Source of the DNA: an uncultured Bacillota bacterium
GTDB taxonomy: Bacteria; Bacillota; Clostridia; Oscillospirales; Oscillospiraceae
Reading direction: 5' to 3'
Assembly (NCBI GenBank): GCA_947383275.1
Contig: CANDCW010000044.1
Span: 1-21,134, forward strand
Length of the DNA: 21,134 nt
The notes below the pieces were generated by a model that was not told the origin of the DNA, made no database searches, and was given only the letters and a program-made list of their open reading frames with translations. The position numbers and the translations under genes are program-made. This document shows positions 6,800-13,298 of this stretch, in pieces. How positions within the stretch are numbered: the first letter of the stretch is position 1; each line of letters starts with the position of its first letter.

Positions 6800-7581
6800 G
6801 GGATATTTATGAGTTTATAGACCAAATCGCCCCTTTTGACACCCAGGAGGGCTTTGATAACGCCGGTTTTCTGGTGGGCCGCGTTCAAGAGGTGACCAAG
6901 GTGTTGGTGGCCCTGGATATTACCGGGGAAGTTGTGGAAGAGGCCTCCGCTTGGGGCGCTCAATTAATTGTGGCCCACCATCCGGCCATTTTTAACCCGG
7001 TGAAGTCGGTGACGGAAGAGACGGCCACAGGGCGCGTCTTGCTGGCGCTGGCGGAAGATAGAATTGCCGCCATCTGCGCCCACACCAATCTGGATGCCGC
7101 TCTAGAGGGCGTCAATGACTGCCTGGCCCGGACGCTGGAGTTGTCGGAGCCCGGACAGCTCTGCCAGGCCGGAGTGGACGGGCGGGGACGGCCCTATGGC
7201 ATCGGACGGGTGGGGATGGCCCACCGGCCCGGCTTGTCTGCGGGGGAGTACGCCGCCTTTGTGAAGGAGAAGCTGGGTTCTGCCTCGGTGCGCTTTGTGG
7301 ACGGCGGCAGGCCGGTTAGAAAGGTCGCGGTGGGCGGCGGGGCCTGCGGCTCGATGATGGGGGAAGCCCTGGCCGCCGGGTGCGACACCTTCGTCACCGC
7401 CGACCTGAAATACAACCAGTTTCTGGACGCCCGGGCCATGGGGCTGAATCTGATGGACGCGGGCCACTTCCCGACGGAGAATGTGGTGTGCGCCCCGCTG
7501 GCGGTCCGGCTGAAAGAGGCGTTCCCCGATGTGGAAGTGCGCCTGTCGAAGGTCCACAAAGAAATCTATGGGGCGGTATGA
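6787..7581 (+). CDS. Nif3-like dinuclear metal center protein (GTP cyclohydrolase 1 type 2 homologue)
   Basis: A 264-residue member of the NIF3/YqfO family, a widely conserved metalloprotein without a settled function. Metal-ligand regions are visible: FDNAGFLVG (23-31), IVAHHP with H64 and H65, NLD with D103, and the C-terminal MDAGHFPTEN. The start is GTG 6787, giving (M)ANVRDIYEFIDQIAPF, and is fixed by AAGGAG at 6773-6778 with an 8-base spacer. The frame stays open upstream to about 6607, but that part is only a shadow of trmK. The gene overlaps the trmK end by 13 bases. The insert domain seen in the longer ~370-residue members is absent. No clear terminator follows; the rplS promoter lies immediately downstream. 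Confidence 0.93.
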   Translation: MANVRDIYEFIDQIAPFDTQEGFDNAGFLVGRVQEVTKVLVALDITGEVVEEASAWGAQLIVAHHPAIFNPVKSVTEETATGRVLLALAEDRIAAICAHTNLDAALEGVNDCLARTLELSEPGQLCQAGVDGRGRPYGIGRVGMAHRPGLSAGEYAAFVKEKLGSASVRFVDGGRPVRKVAVGGGACGSMMGEALAAGCDTFVTADLKYNQFLDARAMGLNLMDAGHFPTENVVCAPLAVRLKEAFPDVEVRLSKVHKEIYGAV

Positions 7582-7603
7582 CCCAAAAATATTCTAAAAA
7601 CCC

Positions 7604-7632
7604 TTGCAATCCAAAAATTCTTGTGGTACACT
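7604..7632 (+). promoter_or_regulatory. promoter of rplS
   Basis: TTGCAA (7604-7609) and TACACT (7627-7632) are separated by 17 bases, with an extended -10 TG at 7624-7625. The expected start near 7638-7640 gives an 85-base leader before rplS. Confidence 0.78.
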
Positions 7633-7650
7633 ATTTTGGTCTGAATAACG

Positions 7651-7702
7651 GGCGGTCCTCTGCAGCGCCCCGCAAGCGGGGCATAGGGCTGGTACGAACG
7701 CC
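7651..7702 (+). ncRNA. structured rplS 5' leader (candidate L19 ribosomal protein leader)
   Basis: The untranslated leader folds on paper into a stacked arrangement. GGCG (7651-7654) pairs with CGCC (7699-7702), GTCCT (7655-7659) pairs with AGGGC (7685-7689) including one G-U pair, and an apical hairpin GCCCCG/CGGGGC (7667-7672 and 7677-7682) closes a 4-base loop. An L19 leader that regulates rplS in response to its protein product is a known class in Firmicutes; that this is one is inferred from position and structure only. The ribosome binding site AGGAGG (7711-7716) lies just outside the fold. Confidence 0.5.
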
Positions 7703-7724
7703 TATATAACAGGAGGAAAACAAC

Positions 7725-8066
7725 ATGGATCTGATGAAAGCATTTACCGAAAAGTACACAAAGGACGAGCCCCCCAAGGTGTCTATCGGCGACACCGTCC
7801 GCGTCCACCTGCGGGTAAAAGAGGGCAACCGTGAGCGTATCCAGGTCTTCGAAGGTACCGTCATCGCCAAGAAGCACGGCGGCATTGAGGAGAGCTTTAC
7901 CGTCCGCCGTATCTCCTACGGCATTGGCGTGGAGAAGGTGTTCCCCCTTCATGCTCCTTCCGTGGAGAAGGTGGAGGTGGTCCGCAAGGGCAAGGTGCGC
8001 CGCGCCAAGCTGTACTACCTGCGCGACCGCGTGGGCAAGGCCGCCAAGGTCAAGGAAGCGCTGTAA
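7725..8066 (+). CDS. rplS: 50S ribosomal protein L19
   Basis: A 113-residue protein of the large ribosomal subunit, located at the subunit interface. The length and pattern are standard: PKVSIGDTVRVHLRVKEG, then RIQVFEGTVIAKKHGGI, SFTVRRISYGIGVEKVFPLH and the basic end VRRAKLYYLRDRVGKAAKVKE. ATG 7725 follows AGGAGG with good spacing. It is a single-gene unit here, with its own promoter, structured leader and terminator. In many Firmicutes rplS is followed by rbgA on the same strand; here a minus-strand TraX-family gene intervenes. Confidence 0.98.
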   Translation: MDLMKAFTEKYTKDEPPKVSIGDTVRVHLRVKEGNRERIQVFEGTVIAKKHGGIEESFTVRRISYGIGVEKVFPLHAPSVEKVEVVRKGKVRRAKLYYLRDRVGKAAKVKEAL

Positions 8067-8068
8067 TC

Positions 8069-8098
8069 AAAAAAGGAGCGGCTGTGCCGCTCCTTTTT
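8069..8098. terminator. bidirectional intrinsic terminator between rplS and the TraX-family gene
   Basis: The perfect 8-bp stem GGAGCGGC (8075-8082) / GCCGCTCC (8086-8093) has a TGT loop, with AAAAA before and TTTTT after. It serves rplS on the plus strand and the convergent TraX-family gene, whose stop codon is at 8100-8102, on the minus strand. Confidence 0.92.
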
Positions 8099-8099
8099 G

Positions 8100-8870
8100 C
8101 TACGATCCCAACAGTGCCTTCTGCGCTGCCCCCAGCAGGAGAAGGTGAACGGGGTAAAAGAAATACCACACGTACTTGTCCCCCGGGAAGGTGAAGCCCT
8201 TCTTGCCGTCGTAGAAAAAGGTGAACGCTACCCCCAGCAGAGGTCCCGCGGCATTGATGCACAGTGTGTGGAACCATCGGTAGGTGAACAGCTGTTCCGA
8301 GAAGAAATTCAAGATGAGCCCGTACCGGGACAGGGGCATGAGGAACAGCCACAGCAGGGCCTTTTTGCGGATGGACCAGTGTTCCGTCTGGTAAAAGACC
8401 AAAATGAACAGGATGTAGCGGCCGCCGCCCTCGGTGAGGCTGAGGTGATGGGCAAGCACGACCACTCCGGCGGCTAGGACATACCCCAGCTTGTCCCGTT
8501 TTTCGTTGCCCCAGTCCATGAGCCCCAGGGTGAGCAGGCCCAGCAGCAGGGTGAACATGATGTTGCCGTGAAAGCGGAACAGGAGATAGTAGGGCCATTC
8601 CGCCAAACAGGCGAAGACCAGCAGCCGCAGGACATACCGTTTGAAATTTTTGGTGTGCCGGTAGCCGTTGGCGATGGAGAATAGGAAGATGGGCGCGGCA
8701 ATACGGCCCAGGTAGTCGGTGGCCCGCTGGAGGACCAGAAATGCCGGAATTGTTTCCGCAGCCTCTGGGAAAAAAAGAAGCTCCAGCGTCAGGGACAGGG
8801 GCCAGACGTAGGTGACGTGGTCCCACAGCATGGAAAGCAGCGCGATTGTCTTCAGGGCAAAAAAACTCAA
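8100..8870 (-). CDS. TraX-family integral membrane protein
   Basis: A 256-residue polytopic membrane protein. The N-terminus FALKTIALLSMLWDHVTYVW matches the family pattern of the TraX/acyltransferase-like membrane family, with a helix followed by a conserved D-H pair. Further conserved-looking segments are GRIAAPIFLFSIANGYRHTKN, FKRYVLRLLVFACLAEWPYYL and HGNIMFTLLLGLLTL. About eight hydrophobic segments are visible. F-plasmid TraX acetylates pilin, but chromosomal homologues are common in Clostridia and their substrate is unknown; no other conjugation gene is present here. The start is a TTG at 8868-8870 (minus strand), justified by a strong AAGGAGGG (8878-8885) seven bases upstream and because no nearby ATG fits. 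It shares a terminator with rplS and is divergent from rbgA. Confidence 0.85.
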   Translation of the reverse strand: MSFFALKTIALLSMLWDHVTYVWPLSLTLELLFFPEAAETIPAFLVLQRATDYLGRIAAPIFLFSIANGYRHTKNFKRYVLRLLVFACLAEWPYYLLFRFHGNIMFTLLLGLLTLGLMDWGNEKRDKLGYVLAAGVVVLAHHLSLTEGGGRYILFILVFYQTEHWSIRKKALLWLFLMPLSRYGLILNFFSEQLFTYRWFHTLCINAAGPLLGVAFTFFYDGKKGFTFPGDKYVWYFFYPVHLLLLGAAQKALLGS

Positions 8871-8910
8871 AGCGGTTCCCTCCTTGAAAAAATTTGTAGG
8901 GAGAGGATAC

Positions 8911-8951
8911 CAGATATTTCTTACAAAATAGCAGATAAGTTCCTTACAAAT
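8911..8951. repeat. imperfect tandem repeat in the traX/rbgA divergent region
   Basis: Two similar copies follow one another: CAGATATTTCTTACAAAAT (8911-8929) and CAGATAAGTTCCTTACAAAT (8932-8951). They share CAGATA and CTTACAAA, with an offset of 21-23 bases, about two helical turns. The spacing suggests a protein-binding site, but no known operator is recognised. No convincing -35/-10 pair for either gene was found here. Confidence 0.45.
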
Positions 8952-8953
8952 CT

Positions 8954-8965
8954 CTGAAATTTCAG
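8954..8965. promoter_or_regulatory. 12-bp palindrome abutting the rbgA ribosome binding site
   Basis: CTGAAATTTCAG is a perfect dyad whose last two bases are also the first bases of the rbgA ribosome binding site AGGAGGT (8964-8970). It could be an operator half-site pair or chance. As RNA it has no loop and would be only a weak hairpin. Confidence 0.35.
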
Positions 8966-8974
8966 GAGGTCCCT

Positions 8975-9844
8975 ATGAACATCCAATGGTATCCCGGCCA
9001 CATGACCAAAACCCGGCGGCAGATCGAGGCGGATTTGAAGCTGGTGGACATGGTGGCGGAGATCATCGACGCCCGGATTCCGGTGTCCAGCCGCAACCCG
9101 GATATTGACGCCATCTGCGCCGGAAAGCCCCGGCTTATTGTCCTCAACAGGGCCGACCAGGCCGACCCTGTCCAGAACAAGGCTTGGGGGGGCTGGTTCC
9201 GGAGCCAGGGCTGCTCCGTGCTGGAGACCGACGCCCGGTCCGGGCGGGGGATCAATCAGTTTTCCGCCGTGGTCCAGGGGGTGCTCAGAGACCAGATTGC
9301 CAAGTGGCGGGAGAAGGGCCAGGTGGGCCGGCCTGTCCGGGCCATGGTGGTAGGGGTACCCAACGTGGGCAAATCCACCTTTATCAATAAAGTGGCCAGG
9401 AAGAAGTCCGCGAAGGCGGGCGACCGCCCCGGTGTTACCCGGGGCAAGCAGTGGGTCCACGTGGACCAGAGCCTGGACCTGTTGGACACCCCTGGTATTC
9501 TCTGGCCCAAGTTTGAGGACGAGGCCACCGGCATGAACCTGGCCTTCACCGGTGCGGTGAAGGATGAGATTATGGATGTGGAGACCTTGGGCTGCCATTT
9601 CATGGCCCTGCTGGGGGAGCGCTACCCCCAGGCGCTGATGGACGGCTATAAGCTTGCCCAAGCCCCCCGGCGCGAGGAGGGGGAGAACGACGTGGCCTAC
9701 GGCTACCGGATTCTTCAGGCCTGCGCGGCCAAGCGGGGGATGCGGATCTCCGGCGGGGAGCTGGACACCGAGCGCATGGCCCGGGTTCTGCTGGACGAGT
9801 ACCGGGGGGGAAAATTGGGCCGGTTTACGCTGGAGGTACCGTAG
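8975..9844 (+). CDS. rbgA: ribosome biogenesis GTPase RbgA (YlqF)
   Basis: A 289-residue circularly permuted GTPase that helps late assembly of the 50S subunit. The N-terminus IQWYPGHMTKTRRQ is the family signature. The permuted order of GTPase motifs is visible: DAR (32-34), G4 NRAD (58-61), then G1 GVPNVGKST (127-135), and G3 DTPG (171-174). The C-terminal helical domain (about 200-289), which binds rRNA, is complete. ATG 8975 follows AGGAGGT. It heads a plus-strand group with rnhB and yraN, with 52 bases between rbgA and rnhB. The pairing with rnhB is a common Firmicutes arrangement. Confidence 0.96.
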   Translation: MNIQWYPGHMTKTRRQIEADLKLVDMVAEIIDARIPVSSRNPDIDAICAGKPRLIVLNRADQADPVQNKAWGGWFRSQGCSVLETDARSGRGINQFSAVVQGVLRDQIAKWREKGQVGRPVRAMVVGVPNVGKSTFINKVARKKSAKAGDRPGVTRGKQWVHVDQSLDLLDTPGILWPKFEDEATGMNLAFTGAVKDEIMDVETLGCHFMALLGERYPQALMDGYKLAQAPRREEGENDVAYGYRILQACAAKRGMRISGGELDTERMARVLLDEYRGGKLGRFTLEVP

Positions 9845-9896
9845 AGGCTAAGGGAGGATTTTCCACCTGCGGGCGGGACGAAAGGAGCGGGAAACG

Positions 9897-10502
9897 ATGA
9901 ACCTCTGGCAATACGAAAAAGAAGCGATGATGGAGGGTTACACCGCCGTCTGTGGCTGTGACGAGGCGGGGGCGGGGCCCCTGGCCGGGCCGGTGTACGC
10001 GGCGGCGGTGATCCTGCCTATGGGGGTGGACATCCCCGGCCTGAACGACTCCAAAAAGCTGTCGGAAAAGAAGCGGGAGGCGCTGTTTCCGGTGATTCAG
10101 GAGAAGGCTGCGGCATGGTCGGCGGCCTGGGTGGACAATGAGGAGATTGACGAAACCGACATCCTTAGCGCCCGGATTAAGGCCATGCAGCTGGCCATTG
10201 ACGGGTTGGCTCAGGCTCCGGACTTTGCCCTCATTGACGGAAACCGGGACCACGGGCAGACTGCGGCCATAACCATCCCCCACCGCTGCGTGGTGAAAGG
10301 GGACAGCCTGTCGGCGTCCATCGCGGCGGCATCTGTTTTGGCCAAGGTGAGCCGGGACCATTATATGGCGGAGGTGGCCAAACAGTACCCGGAGTACCGT
10401 TTTGACCGGCACAAGGGGTACGGCACCAAGCTCCACTATGAGTTGCTGCGGGCCTATGGCCCCAGCCCCATCCACCGCCGGACCTTTTTGAAAAACCTAT
10501 GA
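9897..10502 (+). CDS. rnhB: ribonuclease HII
   Basis: A 201-residue RNase HII, which cleaves RNA in RNA/DNA hybrids and nicks at single ribonucleotides in DNA. The four acidic catalytic residues are D22 and E23 (CDEAG), D114 (LIDGN) and D136 (KGDSLSASIAAASVLAKVSRD). The conserved NDSKKLSEKKRE (50-61) and C-terminal HKGYGTKLHYELL are present. One oddity is that the usual DEAGRGPLAGPV reads DEAGAGPLAGPV here, so the Arg of the ribonucleotide-recognising GRG motif is Ala26. ATG 9897 follows AAAGGAG. Its stop overlaps the yraN start (ATGA). Confidence 0.96.
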   Translation: MNLWQYEKEAMMEGYTAVCGCDEAGAGPLAGPVYAAAVILPMGVDIPGLNDSKKLSEKKREALFPVIQEKAAAWSAAWVDNEEIDETDILSARIKAMQLAIDGLAQAPDFALIDGNRDHGQTAAITIPHRCVVKGDSLSASIAAASVLAKVSRDHYMAEVAKQYPEYRFDRHKGYGTKLHYELLRAYGPSPIHRRTFLKNL

Positions 10503-10867
10503 GCGGTCAGGACAGCCGCCTCAAGGGCCGGTGGGGCGAGGAGATTGCCGCCGGCTACCTGCGCCGCAAGGGATTTTCCATTGCGGCCGCCAACTGGCGC
10601 AGCCGCTTCGGGGAGATCGACTTGATCGTCCGGGATCATACGTACTTATGCTTTGTGGAGGTCAAGCTGCGCAAAAGCGCCGCCTACGGCTCCGCCGCGG
10701 CCTTTGTGGACCGGCGCAAGCAGGAGAAGCTGCGCACCACTGCCATGCTGTACCTGTCCCGGCACCCTACGGCACTTCAGCCCCGCTTTGATGTAATCGA
10801 AATATACGCCCCCCAAGGGGAGAAAACTGCCGAACCGGAGATTATTCATCTGGAAAACGCCTTTTAG
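10499..10867 (+). CDS. yraN: UPF0102 (YraN) family endonuclease-like protein
   Basis: A 122-residue protein of the YraN/UPF0102 family, which has a restriction-endonuclease-like (PD-(D/E)XK) fold and an unsettled role, thought to involve DNA repair or recombination. The nuclease-type residues are visible: E14 in GRWGEEIAAGYL, D41 in FGEIDLI, and E54-x-K56 in FVEVK. The length is typical. The start overlaps the rnhB stop by four bases, and there is no strong ribosome binding site of its own, so translation is probably coupled. It is the last gene of the rbgA group; no hairpin terminator follows, and the thrC promoter begins 11 bases after the stop. Confidence 0.93.
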   Translation: MSGQDSRLKGRWGEEIAAGYLRRKGFSIAAANWRSRFGEIDLIVRDHTYLCFVEVKLRKSAAYGSAAAFVDRRKQEKLRTTAMLYLSRHPTALQPRFDVIEIYAPQGEKTAEPEIIHLENAF

Positions 10868-10877
10868 CATAATTTTC

Positions 10878-10906
10878 TTGACCTCCGGGAAGAAAGCTGG
10901 CATAAT
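10878..10906 (+). promoter_or_regulatory. promoter of thrC
   Basis: TTGACC (10878-10883) and CATAAT (10901-10906) are separated by 17 bases, with an extended -10 TG at 10898-10899. The leader is short (about 28 bases), which leaves no room for a T-box or riboswitch. Confidence 0.82.
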
Positions 10907-10940
10907 AGTGCCATCACTAAAACAGTAAGGAAGGATCGAA

Positions 10941-12425
10941 ATGCGGTATATCAGCACACGGGACAATACCATCCAGTATTCCGCCTCCCAGGCTATCGCC
11001 CAGGGGCTGGCCAAGGACGGCGGGCTGCTTACCCCCTTTTACATCCCCAAGCTGCCCGGCAAGGCGCTGGAGGACATGAAGGACATGGCCTATCAGCAGC
11101 GGGCGGTATATGTCATGAAGATGTTTTTGGAGGAGTTTTCCGTCAAGGAGCTCACCGACTTCGCCAACGCCGCCTACGGCCCGGACAAGTTTGACTCCCC
11201 TGCCGTAGCGCCTGTCCGCACGGTGGACGGCAATACCCACTGCCTGGAGCTGTGGCACGGCCCCACCTGCGCGTTCAAGGACATGGCGCTGCAGATGCTG
11301 CCCCATCTGCTTACCGCCTCCCTGGTGAAGACGGAGGAGGAAAAGACGGTGTGCATCCTGGTAGCCACCTCCGGCGACACGGGCAAGGGGGCGTTGGAGG
11401 GCTTCAAGAACGTGCCTCGCACCCGGATTCTGGTATTTTATCCCAAGAACGGGGTGTCCCAGGTTCAGGAGCTGCAAATGGTCACTCAGGAGGGCTCCAA
11501 CGTAGGCGTGTCCGCTGTGGTGGGCAACTTTGACGACGCCCAGACCGGCGTGAAACGGCTGTTCTCCGACGAGGACCTCCGTCAGGAGCTGGCTGGAAAG
11601 GGATACTTTTTCTCCTCCGCCAACTCCATCAACTGGGGCCGGGTGCTGCCTCAGATCGTGTACTATCTGTCCGCCTACTGCGACCTGCTGCGGGATGAGA
11701 AAATTACCCCCGGACAGGCTGTGAATATTTGCGTTCCGACCGGCAACTTTGGCAATATTCTGGCCGCCTACTACGCCCGAGAGATGGGAATGCCCATCGA
11801 CCAGCTCATCTGCGCCTCCAACCAGAATAACGTCCTCACTGATTTTATCCGGGACGGCGTCTATAACCGGAACCGCACCTTCTACAACACCATGTCCCCC
11901 TCTATGGACATCCTCATCTCCTCCAATCTGGAGCGGTTGCTGTTTGCCCTTACCCAGAATACGGGGGAGGTTAAGGGTTATATGGAGCAGCTGGCGGAGG
12001 CGGGCCGGTATCAGGTAAGCGACCGGGTAAAGACTCAGCTGCAAAAGCGGTTCAAGGGCTATTTCTGCGGAGATCAGGAGACTCAGCGGGTGATCCGCGC
12101 CATGTTTGAGCAGAATGGCTACCTCATTGACACGCACACTGCCGTGGCTTTCTCCGCCCTGGAGCAGTACCGCCAGGAGACCGGGGACGATACCCCCGCC
12201 ATTGTGGCCTCCACCGCCAGCCCGTTCAAGTTCTGCAGCAGTGTTCTGGAGGCGCTGGGGGAGACGGCCGTCGCCTCTGGCCTGGACGCCCTGGACCAGC
12301 TTACAGCCCGGACCGGGCAGCCCGCCCCCGCCCCCCTGGCCGGACTGCGGGACAAGCCCGTCCGCTTTACCCAGGTGGTGGAGAAGGAAAACATGGTGGA
12401 CGCAGTGCGCTCCCTGCTGGAGTGA
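10941..12425 (+). CDS. thrC: threonine synthase
   Basis: A 494-residue PLP enzyme that converts O-phosphohomoserine to threonine. The N-terminal YISTRDNT and DGGLLTP segments are typical. The PLP-binding lysine is K113 in HGPTCAFKDMALQMLP, and SGDTGKGALEGF (144-155) and the phosphate-binding PTGNFGN (266-272) are conserved. The length and N-terminal domain fit the longer class of threonine synthase (the E. coli/yeast-like class, about 430-515 residues) rather than the ~350-residue Bacillus type. It starts at ATG 10941 after AAGGAAGGA. The neighbouring threonine-pathway genes (hom, thrB) are not here, so it is not in a biosynthetic operon; the metallophosphoesterase gene follows after only 4 bases. 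Confidence 0.95.
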   Translation: MRYISTRDNTIQYSASQAIAQGLAKDGGLLTPFYIPKLPGKALEDMKDMAYQQRAVYVMKMFLEEFSVKELTDFANAAYGPDKFDSPAVAPVRTVDGNTHCLELWHGPTCAFKDMALQMLPHLLTASLVKTEEEKTVCILVATSGDTGKGALEGFKNVPRTRILVFYPKNGVSQVQELQMVTQEGSNVGVSAVVGNFDDAQTGVKRLFSDEDLRQELAGKGYFFSSANSINWGRVLPQIVYYLSAYCDLLRDEKITPGQAVNICVPTGNFGNILAAYYAREMGMPIDQLICASNQNNVLTDFIRDGVYNRNRTFYNTMSPSMDILISSNLERLLFALTQNTGEVKGYMEQLAEAGRYQVSDRVKTQLQKRFKGYFCGDQETQRVIRAMFEQNGYLIDTHTAVAFSALEQYRQETGDDTPAIVASTASPFKFCSSVLEALGETAVASGLDALDQLTARTGQPAPAPLAGLRDKPVRFTQVVEKENMVDAVRSLLE

Positions 12426-12429
12426 GCCC

Positions 12430-13116
12430 ATGTCCCTATATGCCATTGGCGATACCCACCTCTCCCTGGCCGCAGACAAGCCTATGGACGTGTTCGGGGG
12501 CGGCTGGACGGGCTATGTGGACAAGCTGGCGGAGGGGTTTCAGATTGTATCCCCAGAGGACACCGTGGTGATCTGCGGGGATGTGTCCTGGGGCATGAGC
12601 TTGGAGGAGGCCAGGCCGGACTTCGCCTTTCTGGACGCCCTGCCCGGGGGGCGCAAGCTGCTGCTCAAGGGCAACCACGACTACTGGTGGACCACCGCCA
12701 GTAAGATGAAGGCGTTTTTTCAGGAGAACGGCTTTTCTACCCTGGATATTCTCCACAACAACTGCCACTTCTACGGGGAAGCCGCCCTGTGCGGCACCCG
12801 GGGCTGGTTCTACGAGGAAGACCGGGGGGAGCACAGCGCCAAGGTTTTCAACCGGGAGCTGATCCGGCTGGAGGCGTCCCTGAAGGCGGCGGGGGAGGGG
12901 GAGAAGCTGTGCTTTCTCCACTACCCGCCCCTATACCAGGGCTACCGCTGCCAGGAGATCATCGGGCTGCTGGAGCGGTATGGGGTTACGCTGTGCTGCT
13001 ACGGCCACCTCCACGGCGGAAGCCACCGCCTGGCTGTCACCGGGCGGCAGGGGGGCGTGGATTACCGCCTGGTGGCCGCAGATTATGTGGGTTTCCGGCC
13101 GGTTTGCATTCGGTAA
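12430..13116 (+). CDS. metallophosphoesterase (calcineurin-like, COG1768-type)
   Basis: A 228-residue calcineurin-fold phosphoesterase with all the metal-binding motifs: GDTH (D8, H10), ICGD (50-51), GNHD (81-84), H164 in LHYPPL, and GHLHGG (192-197). The pattern of KGNHDYWW and an N-terminal KPMDVFGG resembles what I recall of the predicted phosphohydrolase group COG1768, whose substrate is not known. The start is ATG 12430, with GGAG of the thrC end as ribosome binding site; the frame is open upstream to 12106, but only as a shadow of thrC. It is presumably translated from the thrC transcript. A functional link to threonine synthesis is not implied. Confidence 0.9.
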   Translation: MSLYAIGDTHLSLAADKPMDVFGGGWTGYVDKLAEGFQIVSPEDTVVICGDVSWGMSLEEARPDFAFLDALPGGRKLLLKGNHDYWWTTASKMKAFFQENGFSTLDILHNNCHFYGEAALCGTRGWFYEEDRGEHSAKVFNRELIRLEASLKAAGEGEKLCFLHYPPLYQGYRCQEIIGLLERYGVTLCCYGHLHGGSHRLAVTGRQGGVDYRLVAADYVGFRPVCIR

Positions 13117-13200
13117 GCGCGTCAAATCCCGTCAAAGTGCCGCATTTTGAGGTTCCTGAAATGAAAAAAGGAAAAAATACGGAAAATTTCAAAATAAGAC

Positions 13201-13229
13201 TGTTCAAACTGCCGCGTATCTGATAAAAT
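13201..13229 (+). promoter_or_regulatory. candidate promoter of tig
   Basis: TAAAAT (13224-13229) has an extended -10 TG at 13221-13222. The -35 at 17 bases is poor (TGTTCA, 13201-13206). The rest of the 182-base gap 13117-13298 is AT-rich and holds no recognised operator; I saw no CIRCE or CtsR-type heptad repeats. The tig ribosome binding site AGGAGG lies about 10 bases before ATG 13299. Confidence 0.5.
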
Positions 13230-13298
13230 ATCGTGGCGAAAGTAAAACGGCCCCAACCCCGGGACACTGGGACGGGACCAACAGGAGGAAATTGACAA

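Noticed and set aside
8100..8870. TraX-like gene as a sign of a conjugative element
   Set aside because: No other transfer, integrase or relaxase gene is present and chromosomal TraX-family proteins are common in Clostridia.
10907..10940. T-box or riboswitch control of thrC
   Set aside because: The leader between the promoter and ATG is only about 28 bases, too short for such an element.
13161..13223. A 20-codon basic ORF (MKKGKNTENFKIRLFKLPRI) in the gap before tig, possible leader peptide
   Set aside because: Its ribosome binding site is weak and its end overlaps the tig -10 region, so it is upstream of the likely transcript start.
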